Below, piece after piece: positions 24,105-35,600 of a stretch of DNA of 64,000 bases. Under the pieces are notes generated by a model. The model was not told where the DNA came from. It made no database searches and saw only the letters and a list, made by a program, of their open reading frames with translations. Position 1 is the first letter of the stretch; each line of letters begins with the position of its first letter. Position numbers and translations under genes: made by a program. Source of the stretch: Closterium sp. NIES-65 (Eukaryota; Streptophyta; Zygnematophyceae; Desmidiales; Closteriaceae); assembly GCA_948144175.1 (NCBI GenBank), contig CANXME010002563.1, forward strand, positions 1 through 64,000, given 5' to 3'.

Positions 24105-25247
24105 AGCATCCGATGCTGCTGCGTCTTTAACAGCCTCTGCTGCCATGACACCCCTTTCCACTGATACCCCATCTGTGTTACTGTTAGAGCTACCGTTGAG
24201 AATTCTCAGGATTGACTCCTCCATTGCTGGATCCATGGTCACCCCTTCCACTACCATGCCTCCCTCCTTGATGCCCCTTCCATCATGGCCCTTGTTATTG
24301 AGAATCATGGAATGATGCCACCTTCCAGCATGACGATTAACCCGGCCTCCGTCTTCCTTAGAAAAGGGGTTCTTTTTAACATTCTCAAAAATCATAGTAT
24401 GATGCCACCTTCCAATGTGATTATCATTCTGCCCTCCGGCTTCCTCAGAACCGCGCTCTCCCATTCCTAACCCCTCGGAATTTCCTCCCGCCATAGTGAC
24501 CATCCCGTCGCCGCCTTGGTTCGTCTCGCCGCCTGTTCCCCGCGTTTCCTCTTCCGCGCGGCTTTCCGCGTTCCGCGGCGGGGGAAACGCGAGGAACCGC
24601 AGGGCGGAGCTCGCGCTTCGCAGAGCGCAAATCACGGCGACCAGGAGTATGGCCGTCCTCAGGGCGCGAGCAGAGACTTTTCGGAGACGTGAGACGAGCA
24701 ACACGGGGAGGGGGATGCTGAAGGCGAAGAGGAGGAGAAACACGAGCGGATACAGGAAGAGAGAAAATAGGATTTCTAGGAGGGGGATTGAGGGGCTGAA
24801 GAGCGTGTTAACGAAGGCGAAGAGGCCCACGACGAGGTATACGGCGAGCAGCAAGTAGAGGACGAATCGCCATCCCGCGTCTCGGATGGGGCGTTCGCGG
24901 AGATTGACTATGGCTGACGATTTCTCGAAATCGTTCCAGCAGGCAGCCCCCGTTGGATCGTCGAGGCTTTGATGAGGGATGTGCGGCGTCGCGGCTCTGC
25001 GAGCTTCGACCTGCTCTATCTGCAGTTTGGACGTTAACGTTAGCAGAGGGAAATCGGCCGTGTGGGACGCGAGGTGCTCGGAAACGGTGACCTTGACGCC
25101 TCCGTCGTGCGCCGTCAGACTATTCTCTGCCTGCTCGTAAAATTTCGCGCATTCCGCGGGCTGCGCGTGTTGGAGGAGGGGGGAACCGGAGTCGGAGCTT
25201 TCGGCGAACTCGGAGGGTCCACTCGTTAGTGGGGTTGTCTCACTCAT
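22463..25247 (-). CDS. Multi-pass membrane protein, probably choline-transporter-like (CTL/SLC44/Pns1 type)
   Basis: Two exons: 25247-22860 and 22729-22463, with a 130-bp phase 0 GT-AG intron, about 884 residues. ATG 25247 (MSETTPLTSG) is chosen as a typical cytosolic start. There is a cytosolic N-terminus of about 130 residues, then many hydrophobic segments: FVLYLLLAVYLVVGLFAF, LLEILFSLFLYPLVFLLLFAF, FFIEFVVLGLLSVAALLLV, LPVMLAASFLALPLLYCF, FLVLTFLFFLQVLSALL, AACMFILSAL, ALALLVMLMVPVPIINAI, and in exon 2 GILVLVVALLISFAISFLSY. The last exon ends TTVLCFAWDEKLEP, which resembles the C-terminus of CTL proteins; that is the basis of the call and it is not strong. A large soluble loop of about 300 residues contains two Ser runs from trinucleotide repeats, a duplicated GRWHH(T/S)MI segment and AAHW repeats. 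Confidence 0.5.
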
Positions 25248-26679
25248 TTGGACAGATAGTCTCGTACTAGTACTAGCAATATTGCTGATAATGGCTGCAC
25301 GAACGAGGCTGGTAACAACGGAAGCCAACGCAATTCTGGAGACGCTACGAAACACGCTAGAAGCAAAGATTGTGGTTCGAGTGAGAGGCGCCGTGTGGCT
25401 CGTGTTACAAACAAGCAAGGCTCATTTGAGGTGGAATGGGAAGCCATGGCGGCGAAAAGGCGGGGTGGAAGCCACGGTAGTAGGGAAGAACAGGTGTGGG
25501 AAGTGAAGGTGTGGGAGACTTGGGAAGAAAAGAACAGAACAGATGGTGCGCGTAGTGCAGAGCAGAGAGGGGCGAATTTGAGATGGCGGAGTGGGCGTGG
25601 AAAGTTAAAGCTGATTCGTGGGCGAAAATTGCGACCTTCCAAAGCTGACATGGATGGATTTCGCCGAGCCAAACGTTGTTCGGCTGGCGCATCAGGCACA
25701 GGCTCGGGTACCAGCTACAGCAAAGTGTGCTCCCTAGAAGCTTCTGAGAGAAGCGGACAATTGTTGACTCGGGTCTGGGATCTGCTGACTCGGGTCTGGG
25801 ATAGGCGCATGAGCACCGAAGCGAACTGGGGCATGATGGCAGCCGAACACCCTTTTTGGCCCCAGGTTCGGGAACTGAATGTGCGTTCCCAGAACCCTCC
25901 TCTCCTGGCAAACCGACGCACCACTGATGCGCGCATGGTGCATCCGTGGAGAGCTAGCACCATGCGCGCACCAGCTGATGCGGGGCAGCACCAGCTGGTG
26001 TGGGGCAGAATTAGGTGCCCGCCAAGTTGAACACCCCCCGGGTTTGACTAACTTGACCCACACAATTGCCCGATCTGTAAAAGTCGAACACCTACCGTGT
26101 TTGACAAACTTGACAGACCAATAGAACCAATTTGACAAACCCCAAACCACTTCCTCTCGTTCGAGCACCACACCCGAACCAACCCTGGTACCCAAGCACC
26201 ACCAACGAACCTGTTCTGGTACCCGAGCCTAAACCCTGATGCGCCAGTCGAACAGGGCCAAGTTGTTTCGGACTACACTTGCTTTTGCGATAATTTTGAT
26301 GCAACGCTGGAATGAATTCGCGGATGGCTGGAGACTTCTGAAAATTCTTACTCAATGACTGCTATTGACTGGAAAGGACTCCATGTTAGCATGGAGACAG
26401 AAGATTGTATGAAACAGGTAAGCAAAGAACATCAATTCTTGGTGCTTGTAACGGCAGAATGTTTACAAATGTTTACCTTGCAAATGTTATGTGTTCTATT
26501 GCCACGGCCTGCTTGCGTTATTCTCTGGCGAATGACCCCCTTAAAAACATCAAACCGTTATAAGATCAGTATTGAATGATGAACTAAACTCAGCCATCAG
26601 GATAATGGTACAGGATCATTCAATTCATAATAATGTACAGTATGACCTTTTGAGCCACTGCGGCATCTGGTCTGGATAT
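25248..26679. other. Intergenic region, convergent 3' flank of the flavoprotein gene
   Basis: No gene supported. An open frame at 25395-26030 (+) lacks any recognisable domain. Short local repeats occur, for example TTGACTCGGGTCTGGGAT twice near 25762-25802 and CACCAGCTG-TG-GGGGCAG twice near 25970-26008. Confidence 0.4.
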
Positions 26680-29600
26680 CTAGATGTCAGGTGAGTGCAA
26701 TTTGTTGGCTGCCGCTGCTATGGCAGTTCCTGCAATGTAGCCTCCAGTCCACGCATTCTGGAAGGGGGATTGAAACATTTTAAGGCAAATGGGAAAAAAG
26801 GGGCCTAACGTATTTGGAAAATTAGACAGAGCACGGAATTTCATCGGTGCGGACATTTGTATTCTTGCAAGAACAGCAAGGCCATTCGGACAAAGCTGGT
26901 ACATTTGAAAGCTTCTACACTCAAGTGCATCACCATGCGACAATCAGATGCTCACATGTGTTTGAATGCATTCACATCCGTACACATGCATATGCATGCA
27001 AGCACGCATGGCGCGGAATGCACATCTATGCATGAACGTGAGTGCATATATGCGCGCGCATGGTGTAATGGGCGTATGCACATGCATGCAGATACGCCAT
27101 GTGACTTTTGAGTCGACTCAAAAGTCGCGCGTATGGTGCAATGGGCGTGTGCACATGCATGCAGATATGTCATGCTAAGGCGAGTACACAAATGCCAAGC
27201 ACATTACCTGGAAGTTAAAGCCTCCTGTGATTCCGTCCACGTTCAGTATCTGTGCCACAACGAGGAATCAACAGGAGCGAAACATTTCTCCATGAATTGA
27301 AGAGAGAGAGGTTTCCCTGAGGAGGGTGAGGTGACTTTTGAGGGTTCTGTTGCTCACGTGTTGAAAAGAGACTCTCCATCGTGGTCAGCTTGAGGGACTC
27401 ACCTCGGCTGCAAAGCGTGTAGAAAAGATACCGTGTGACATTATACCGAGCTGACTTTTGAGTCGACTCAAAAGTCAGTTCTGTTGCTCACGTGTTGAAA
27501 AGAGACTCTCCATCGTGGTCAGCTTGAGGGACTCACCTCGGCTGCAAAGCGTGTAGAAAAGATACCGTGTGACATTATACCGAGCTGACTTTTGAGTCGA
27601 CTCAAAAGTCAGTTCTGTTGCTCACGTGTTGAAAAGAGACTCTCCATCGTGGTCAGCTTGAGGGACTCACCTCGGCTGCAAAGAAGAAATTGCAAAGTTT
27701 CGGGATGTATCAAAACTCGATTGAGGAACTCACCTCTCCTGCAAAAAAGAGGTTGCTAAGGAGCCGGCTCTCCATTGTTGCAATATTCACCTTGATGTGT
27801 GACATGGGATGGGGGAGGCAATCGGGAAGAGATGAGGGAGACAGGTGGTGGAAAGGGGAAAGGGGGTTAAAGAGAGTAAAGCAAAGAAGAGGTTGGGAAC
27901 GAAATGACGCTCCATTGTTGTAAGATTGACCTTGATGTGTGACATGGGATGGCAAAGGCAACGGGGGAGATCGGAGAAAGAGGTGGGGAGAGTGGGGAAA
28001 GAGGCAAATATTAGAGTAAAAGCAGAATAGGTGTTGGGAAAATCTTAATTGTGGTGAGATTGGTCTTGAGGTGCGACAAGGGTCAGAAAGGTAAAGGTAA
28101 TAGGGGGCGCAATGAGGGAAGGAAGAGATCTCAAAGCAAAGGGGAAAGGCGAGAAGAGGGTTTTGGGAAGGAATCGGTATGGGATTGAGGGAGAAGAGCG
28201 GACGAACGAGATTGACGCATGGAAGAAGGAAGGAAGGAGGAGGAGAGGGGAGTGGGAGATAGGAATGGGAGAGGGGAATGGGAGAGGGGAATGGGAGAGG
28301 GGAATGGGAGACGGGAATGGGAGACAGGAACTGGGAGGGAATGGGAGAAGAAAAAAATACCTCCTTTAGAGGGACACCACCTGCAGTCACAAATTCATCC
28401 TTAAATCGACCCTGCAGGAAAAGGGAGGAGAGGAGAGGAGAGGGGAGGAGAGGAGAGGAGAGGAGAGGAGAGGAGAGGAGAGGAGAGGAGAGGAGAGGAG
28501 AGGAGAGGAGAGGAGGGGGAGAGGAGAGGAGGGGAGAGGAGAGGAGGGGAGAGTGGAGGAGAGGAGAGGAGAGGAGAGAAAAGGACAGGAAAAGAGGCAG
28601 AAATTTGTCAAAACACATATGATGGAAATTATGATTAGCTCCTCAATCAAACAGCAACATTTTTTTAGGCTCACAAACAGTAGCAAAACAACCATGTTAA
28701 CTGGACGGAACAGAACCGAACTGATTCAGTACAAAACTGAATTGGAATGAATCGAACAAAACTAAAAAATAATATTTAGGGGAGCAAACGCAATCAATCA
28801 GGGGCATCAATAAGGTCTAATTGTGAGGGGCCTAAAAAAATTCACTCATGGTTCTCCTCTCCTCACCTTCCCCGCCACTGCCAGCTCAGCTTTGTGGATG
28901 ACATCAGCAAGGGTGAGCAAATGGGCCTTTGACACGTGGGCCCAGAGGGTCTCTGGATGGATGACCTGTGGAGGTGAAGTGGAGGAGAGGGGAGGGGGGG
29001 GTGAGAGGAGGGAAGGGCGAGGGGGAGAGTTTTGGCAGATGAAGGGGACATAATACTCCTGGCGCCTCTGAAGGTTTTTCAGACGTCTCAGAAGAGTTTT
29101 GAGACGTCTCAGAAGATTTTTGGCAGGTGAAGGGGACATAGTACTCCTGACGCCTCTAAAAGACGACTGGGGTTGGGACGGCGAAGGTGGCGGTCATTGA
29201 TAACGCTTTTGACACGTGTGCCCAGAGGGAACTCTAAAAAAATTGTGGAGCCTACAAGGTGAGTTTTGAGTCGACTCAAAAGTCAATTCGGGAGGGCGAA
29301 GGCAGCGGTCACTGATAACGCTTTTAGACACATGTGTCTGCCCAGAGTAAACTCTGAAAAACGTTCTGGAGCCTACAAGGAAGCAAGGAAAAGGGCTTGC
29401 CGATTGCAAAATTGTTACTCACAGCACGTTCGAGCAGGTAGCACCAGAACCTTCTGGGAAGGTTCAGCTCCACTGGGGCAGTGGTGCCGATTTGTTTTTT
29501 CTGCGAGCGTTAGAGGCGAATGTGAGTGAGTGAGTGAGAGAGTGAGGGAGCGAGTAAGTGAGTGAGGAAGTGAGTGCGTGAGTTAATGAGTGGCGGTTAA

Positions 29601-32600
29601 ACGGCTTGTGCGAGTGTTGGAGGGAGCGAGTGAGTGTGGGTAAGAACATCCAGCAGGGAAGAAAATTGGTTTGTTGAAGGGAACGGAGGGTGGAAGAGTG
29701 AAGTCTCCTATTCTTGTGGAAATCACCTGAAGTGATGATTTGGCAGCAGTGAGTGCAGAGAGGAGAGCAGCAGCGGAGAGATGAGGGGTAAAGTCAGCCA
29801 CTAGTGTTGCTGGTAGGAGGTAAAGAGGGAGGGAGGGAGGGAGGGAGGGAGGGAGGGAGGGAGGGAGGGAGGGAGGGAGGAAAGGGGGAGGGAACAAAGG
29901 TGAGGAGATGAAGCTGTGAGTGCAGTGAGGAGAGCAGCAGCGGAGAGATGAGGGGTAAAGTCAGCCACTAGTGTTGCTGGTAGGAGGGAAAGAGGGAGGG
30001 AGGGAGGGAGGGAGGGAGGGAGGAAAGGGGGAGGGAACAAAGGTGAGGAGATGAAGCTGTGAGTGCAGAGAGGAGAGCAGCAGCGGAGAGATGAGGGGTA
30101 AAGTCAGCCACTAGTGCTGCTGGTAGGAGGGAAAGAGGGAGGGAGGGAGGGAGGGAGGGAGGGAGGGAGGGAGGGAGGGAGGGAGGGAGGGAGGGAGGGA
30201 GGGAGGGAGGAAAGGGGGAGGGAACAAAGGTGAGGAGGTGAAGCTGTGAGTGCAGAGAGGAGAGCAGCAGCAGAGAGATGAGGGGTAAATTTGGCCACTA
30301 TGGTTGCAAGAGGGAGAGAGGGAGGAAAGGAGGGAGACAGAGGGTAAGGGAGGGAGGGAGAGAACAGCAGGAACACATGGGTGAGATAGAGAACAAAAAG
30401 CTTACATAAAGTAGTAGCCAATACAGGAAACCCCTGAGCCTTTCTTGAGCCAGCCATCCCAGCCATCCCAACCCAGCCATCCCAGCCCAGCAACCCCAAC
30501 CCACCAGTGTAGGCAGAGGCGTGCAGGTTCCTAGCAGCCCAGGCTGAGAGTTTAGGCAGAGCTGGACCGCTCACTCCCCAGTGCGTGAAGAGAGGTGGGA
30601 GGAGAGAGACGCACCGGGGGTGAAGGGGAAAGAGGCCCACGCACCCACCACTGCCACCAAAAGCGCACCCACCCACCAGTGTAGGCAGAGGCGTGCAGGT
30701 TCCTGGCAGCCCAGGCAGAGAGTTTCAGCACAGCTGGGCCGCTGAGTCCCCAGTGCGTGAAGAGGAGGGGGACGGGAGAGAGGACTCTCCATCCATCATC
30801 CACCAATGTAACCCCCCCACCCCACCACCAGTGCCACCCACCCACCGTTGTAAGCAGAGGCGTGCAGGTTCCTGGCAGCCAGGGCTGAGAGTTTCAACAC
30901 AGCCGGGCCGCTCAGTCCCCAGTGCGTGAAGAGGAGGGATGAGGGGAGCGGGGTGAGGGGACAGAGGCGCACTTGGGGTGAAGGGAAAGAAACTTATGCG
31001 CCCACTAAAAGGTGCATCCGCCCACCCACCAGTGTAGGCAGAAGCATGCAGGTTCCTGGCAGCCCAGGCAGAGAGTTTCAGCACAGCCGGGCCACTCACT
31101 CCCCAGTGCGTGAAGAGCAACGGCGAGAGGTCAAAGGAGCCCCCACCCACCACCCACCACCCACCAGCGTAACCCCACCAGTGCCACCAACCCACCCACC
31201 ACCCACCAGTGTAACCCCACCGGAGCCACCAACCCACCCACCCACCAGTGTAGGCAGAAGCGTGCAGATTTCTGGCAGCCCAGGCTGAGAGTTTCAGCAC
31301 GGCTGGGCCGCTCACTCCCCAATGCGTGAACAGCAGGGGCCCTCGCTGCGTGAAGGATGATTCCTTGTCCTTTTGCTGCTTGGGCTTGTTTTTAGCAGTG
31401 GTGGCAACGGCGGCAGGAGCAGAAGCAGTGGCAGCGGCAGCATCAGCAGTCTCGGTGGCGGCGGTGGTGGTGGTGGTGGTGGCAGCAGTGGTAGAGGTGA
31501 GGGGGGAAAGGGCGGAGGAGGAGGAAGGGGAGGATGGAACAAGCAGCTTCAGAGACACGTCTTCAAGAGACACCTGGATTGAGGGCATGGAAAGACAAAG
31601 AAAAACATATGCAAGGAGTTAAGGGAAATGGTGGAGGAAGGGGACCTCACTCACTCACTCACTCACTCACTCACTCGCTCACTCACTCACTCACTCGCTC
31701 ACTCACTCACTCACTCACTCAATCGCTCACTCACTCACTCACTCGCTCACTCACTCACCCACTCACTCACTCCCTCACTCACTCACTCACCCCCGCAAGA
31801 GCAGTGAGAGCAGAATCAGGGATGTTGAAAGTGAAGAGAGACGGGCAGGGAGGGATGATGGAGTGACCAAGGGATGATGCCATGTCATGACCCTGCAGTA
31901 GTAGAGAGGGGTGGGGAGAGATGCGAAGGGGTGATGGGGGACGGGGACGGGTGGGAAGGGGTGAAATGGGGTGAAACTGTGAGATGCTTTTGGGGGAGGA
32001 AGGATGGAAGGGCAGGGAGGGATGATGGAGTGACCGAGAGATGCTGCCATGGAATGCCCCTGGGGTTGAGAGGGGTGGGAAGAGGTGAGGAGGAGTGAAG
32101 AGGGGTGAAGAGGGGTGAGGAGGGTTGAGGAAGGGTGAGGAGGAGGGGAGAGTATGGGGCGAGGTTGAGGAGTTATGAGGGGTGATGAGGGTTAATGAGG
32201 ATCGATGAGGGGAGCACAGGAAAGGATGTTGGCAGGATCGTAAGGAAGGCAGAAAAACTTGCTGAAATCAATAAACAACATAAGCATAGATTTGTGGAGA
32301 CCAGAACGAGCTAAGTCTGATGATCTGGGTCGAATCTACTTTTCTCTGCAAAGGGCGAGAAAATTGCTGAAATCAATTAACAACACCGATGACATTCGGA
32401 GATCACCCCAACAAAAAGGTCCAATACCTTGATTGACCCACCGGTGCCGATAAGAACGAAATCAGCCATGAGGGAGAGAGGGGAGGAGGAGGAGGAGGAG
32501 GGAGGGGAAGAGCTATTGATAATCGGTGGAGCCTTTTTGGAGGAGGTGATGAGGAACTGGCCTGCAGGGGTGCGAGCGATGGATGCCACGGGCCAGCCCG

Positions 32601-35600
32601 GGGAGATGGTCACTGGGGGAGGGAAGAGAAGGTGGGAGGAGAATCGGAGGATCGGAAAGAGTGGATCAAGGGATGGAGGGTGAGAGCGTGGGTCAGCAGG
32701 AACTGGTTTGCAGAAGTGCGAGCGATGGATGATACAGGCCAGCCCGGGGAGATGGTCACTGGGGGGAAGGGAGGAGAGGGGAGGGGGAGGAGAGAGGGAG
32801 ATGTTGATGAGTGTGGGAGTCTGCTTGGAGGAGGAGATGAGGGACTGGCCTGCAGGGGTGCGAGTGATGGATGCTACAGGCCAGCCCGGGGAGATGGTCA
32901 CTGGGGGTAAGGGAGGAGAGGGGAGGGGGAGGAGAGAGGGAGATGTTGATGAGTGTGGGAGTCTGCTTGGAGGAGGAGATGAGGGACTGGCCTGCAGGGG
33001 TGCGAGTGATGGATGCTACAGGCCAGCCCGGGGAGATGGTCACTGGAAGGTGGGGGAGGAGGGGTTGAGAAAGAATGGAAAGGAGAAAGGGGATTGAAGT
33101 GGATGGAGTGTGAGAGTGTGGATCAGTAGGAACTGGCCTGCAGGAGTGCGAGCGATGGATGCTACAGGCCAGCCAGGCGAGATGGTCACTTGGGGAGGGG
33201 GATGAGAGGGTGGGTGCGAGGAGAAATGGGAGAGGGCAGAATGAAAGGATAGAAAAGAGGTAGTTGGAGACCAAAGGGTGAGAGGCTAGTACCCCTGCAG
33301 CGTGGACATCCACATGACAATTCACCTGAGAATGTCCCTGAGAGCACCTGAGAATGCACCTGAGAGCACCTGAGAGTGTACCTGAGAGCTGCTGGGCTTG
33401 TGAGAGCAGGCAGTCGATAACTGATTGGGAGGAGTCTGAGACGGGAAACATGCGCCCGTCTGGTTCTGTCTGGCAGGGAAAGAGCAGGGTGGGGTTGATT
33501 GAGAATGGGGAGAAGCGGGAGTGACGGGAGTGGGTGGAGTCAATAACACGGCGCAGGTAGGCGCAGAGCAGGCAGTCAATAACTGACTGGAGGAGCCTGA
33601 CACGGGGAACATGCGCCCGTCTGGGTCCGTCTGCCATGGGGTGTGGGGGGGCGAGGGGGGTGGAGAAATTGAAGGGAGTGTGCGGAAAAGAAGGTGTGAG
33701 GGATAGGTAACTGCAGGCAAACAATAACTGACTGGGAGGAGTCTGACACCGGGGGGAACATGCGCCCGTCTGGGCCAGTCTACCATGGCCCATGGGGGGT
33801 TGAGGGAAGGAGGGCAGTGGCATGGGGTGGGTGGGTGGGCGAGTGACTGAGCGAGACCAGAACCAGCAGTCTTTTTGAGAATTCTCAAAAAAATCCAGCA
33901 GTCAATAACTGACTGGGAGGAGCCTGACACGGGAAACATGCGCCCGTCTGGGCCAGTCTGTCATGGGGATGGGAGGGACTGTAAATAGAGCAGACAGGGA
34001 GCAGGCAGTGACCCTGGGAGCAGCAGCATCCCTAGAAGCACAGACAAAGTGCAGCACAGGCATATGCACGCATACCTTGAGGGGCACCCCTCGTTGGGTG
34101 AACCACTCGACTGTGTCTGCCGGGCCGTGCGTTCACAAGAACAGGCCATGCGCCATGCAGTATCAGGACAAGGCGTGGAGGCACAGACATATGAGAGCAT
34201 ACCTTGAGGGGCACCCCCCGTTGGGTGAACCACTCAACCGTGTCTGCTGGACCGTGCGTGCGGAAGAAGGAGCCTTTGAGCTCCCGATGACCCCTTGGGT
34301 AGTGGGAGGAGAGGTGCTGGGCGGTGGGGATGGGGGCGGAGAAGTTGAGCAGGGGAGAGCAGAAGTGAGGGAGTGACGCACTGTAGTGGGGTGTCGGTCG
34401 GTCAGGCCGTGAGCACTTAGACGGTGTCAGCCGGGCCGCGCGTGCGGAAGAAGGAACCTTTGAGCTCGCGATGGCCCCGTGGGTAGTGGGAGGAGAGGTG
34501 CTGGGAGGGAGGAGGAGAGAGAGAGAGAGGGTTGGGGTTGATAATAGAGACGAAGAGAGCTTTAGGGTTTCGGGTTTAGGGTCGCTCCAAAAGGCCTGCT
34601 GGGTAGGTCTCGTGATGCTAATATAGGTGCTGAGAGGGGGGGAGCGGTTGGGTGTTGACAGGATGTCTGGTTTTTATGAGTCAACTTAGAAACATCTTGA
34701 GCAGCTACTGTTGCCGATGATTGGCGTGTAATTTATAAGGTGCGTGTGACGTGACTCGCGAGAAGGGGCGAGGTGTGGAGACAGAATGAAACACTACATG
34801 CTGCACATCACATGTTACACGTTACATGGAGAGCCATAGGATGGTACACGTTACGGATCACATGGAGAGCACATTGCACCTACTATGGGATCGGCTGCAA
34901 GCCCTGTGATCAGACATTCCAGCGAGCTGCAGTTTCTAAGGAGAAGGTTTTTCTCCTTTGCTAAACCTTCTCCTTGGAAACTGCAGCTCGCTGGAATGTC
35001 TGATCACATGGGGAGCACATTGCACCTACTATGGGGTCGGCTGCAAGCCCTGTGGTGACATTGCAGCGCCCGCCTCCTGATATGCGCACCTGATGCATGA
35101 GAGGAGGCAGGTGGGTTGGGGTATGATACGGCATGAGTCATGGTGCGGTACGGAGTGCGGTGCAGTGCGGTGCTGGGCTGTGCTGTGTTGGCAGGGCGCA
35201 GTACAGATCGTGGTGCGGTGCAGTACTGTGCTGTGTGGTGCTTAATTTCTCCTCATCTTCCCCTCTCCTCCTTCCCCTCCCCCTTCACTTTAACATTCCC
35301 CAGCGGTTGACTCTTCTCCACTACCCGGACCTCCAAGCCAGGCACCATCTCCTCGGCTCGAATCCCACCAACCACTCCCATCCAACCTCCCAGCTCCGCC
35401 CCAGGCCCCTCCCCCTTTCCACTCCCCCTCCCCCATTCCCCCCCTCCCTCCCGCTCCCCTCTACCCTTCCCCTCTTCCCCTCTCCTCTCCGCCCTTCCCT
35501 CTCACCTTCCCCAGAGGCTGACTCTTCTCCACCACTCTGACCTCCAAACCAGGCGCCATCTCCTTGGCTCGAATCGCGCCAAACACGCCCGCCGCCCCTC

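Noticed and set aside
25395-26030. A 211-codon plus-strand open frame
   Set aside because: Overlaps equally long minus-strand frames, Trp/Arg/Gly-rich without domain, contains small direct repeats.
27710-28618. A 302-codon minus-strand frame rich in SSPLL and SPIP
   Set aside because: It is a translated C/T microsatellite intron; only short parts ([27 protein letters not shown]) are real flavoprotein exons.
29583-30676. Open frames coding long PPSLPPSLP repeats
   Set aside because: Produced by GGGA arrays in introns; the real content is the duplicated [13 protein letters not shown] exon edge.
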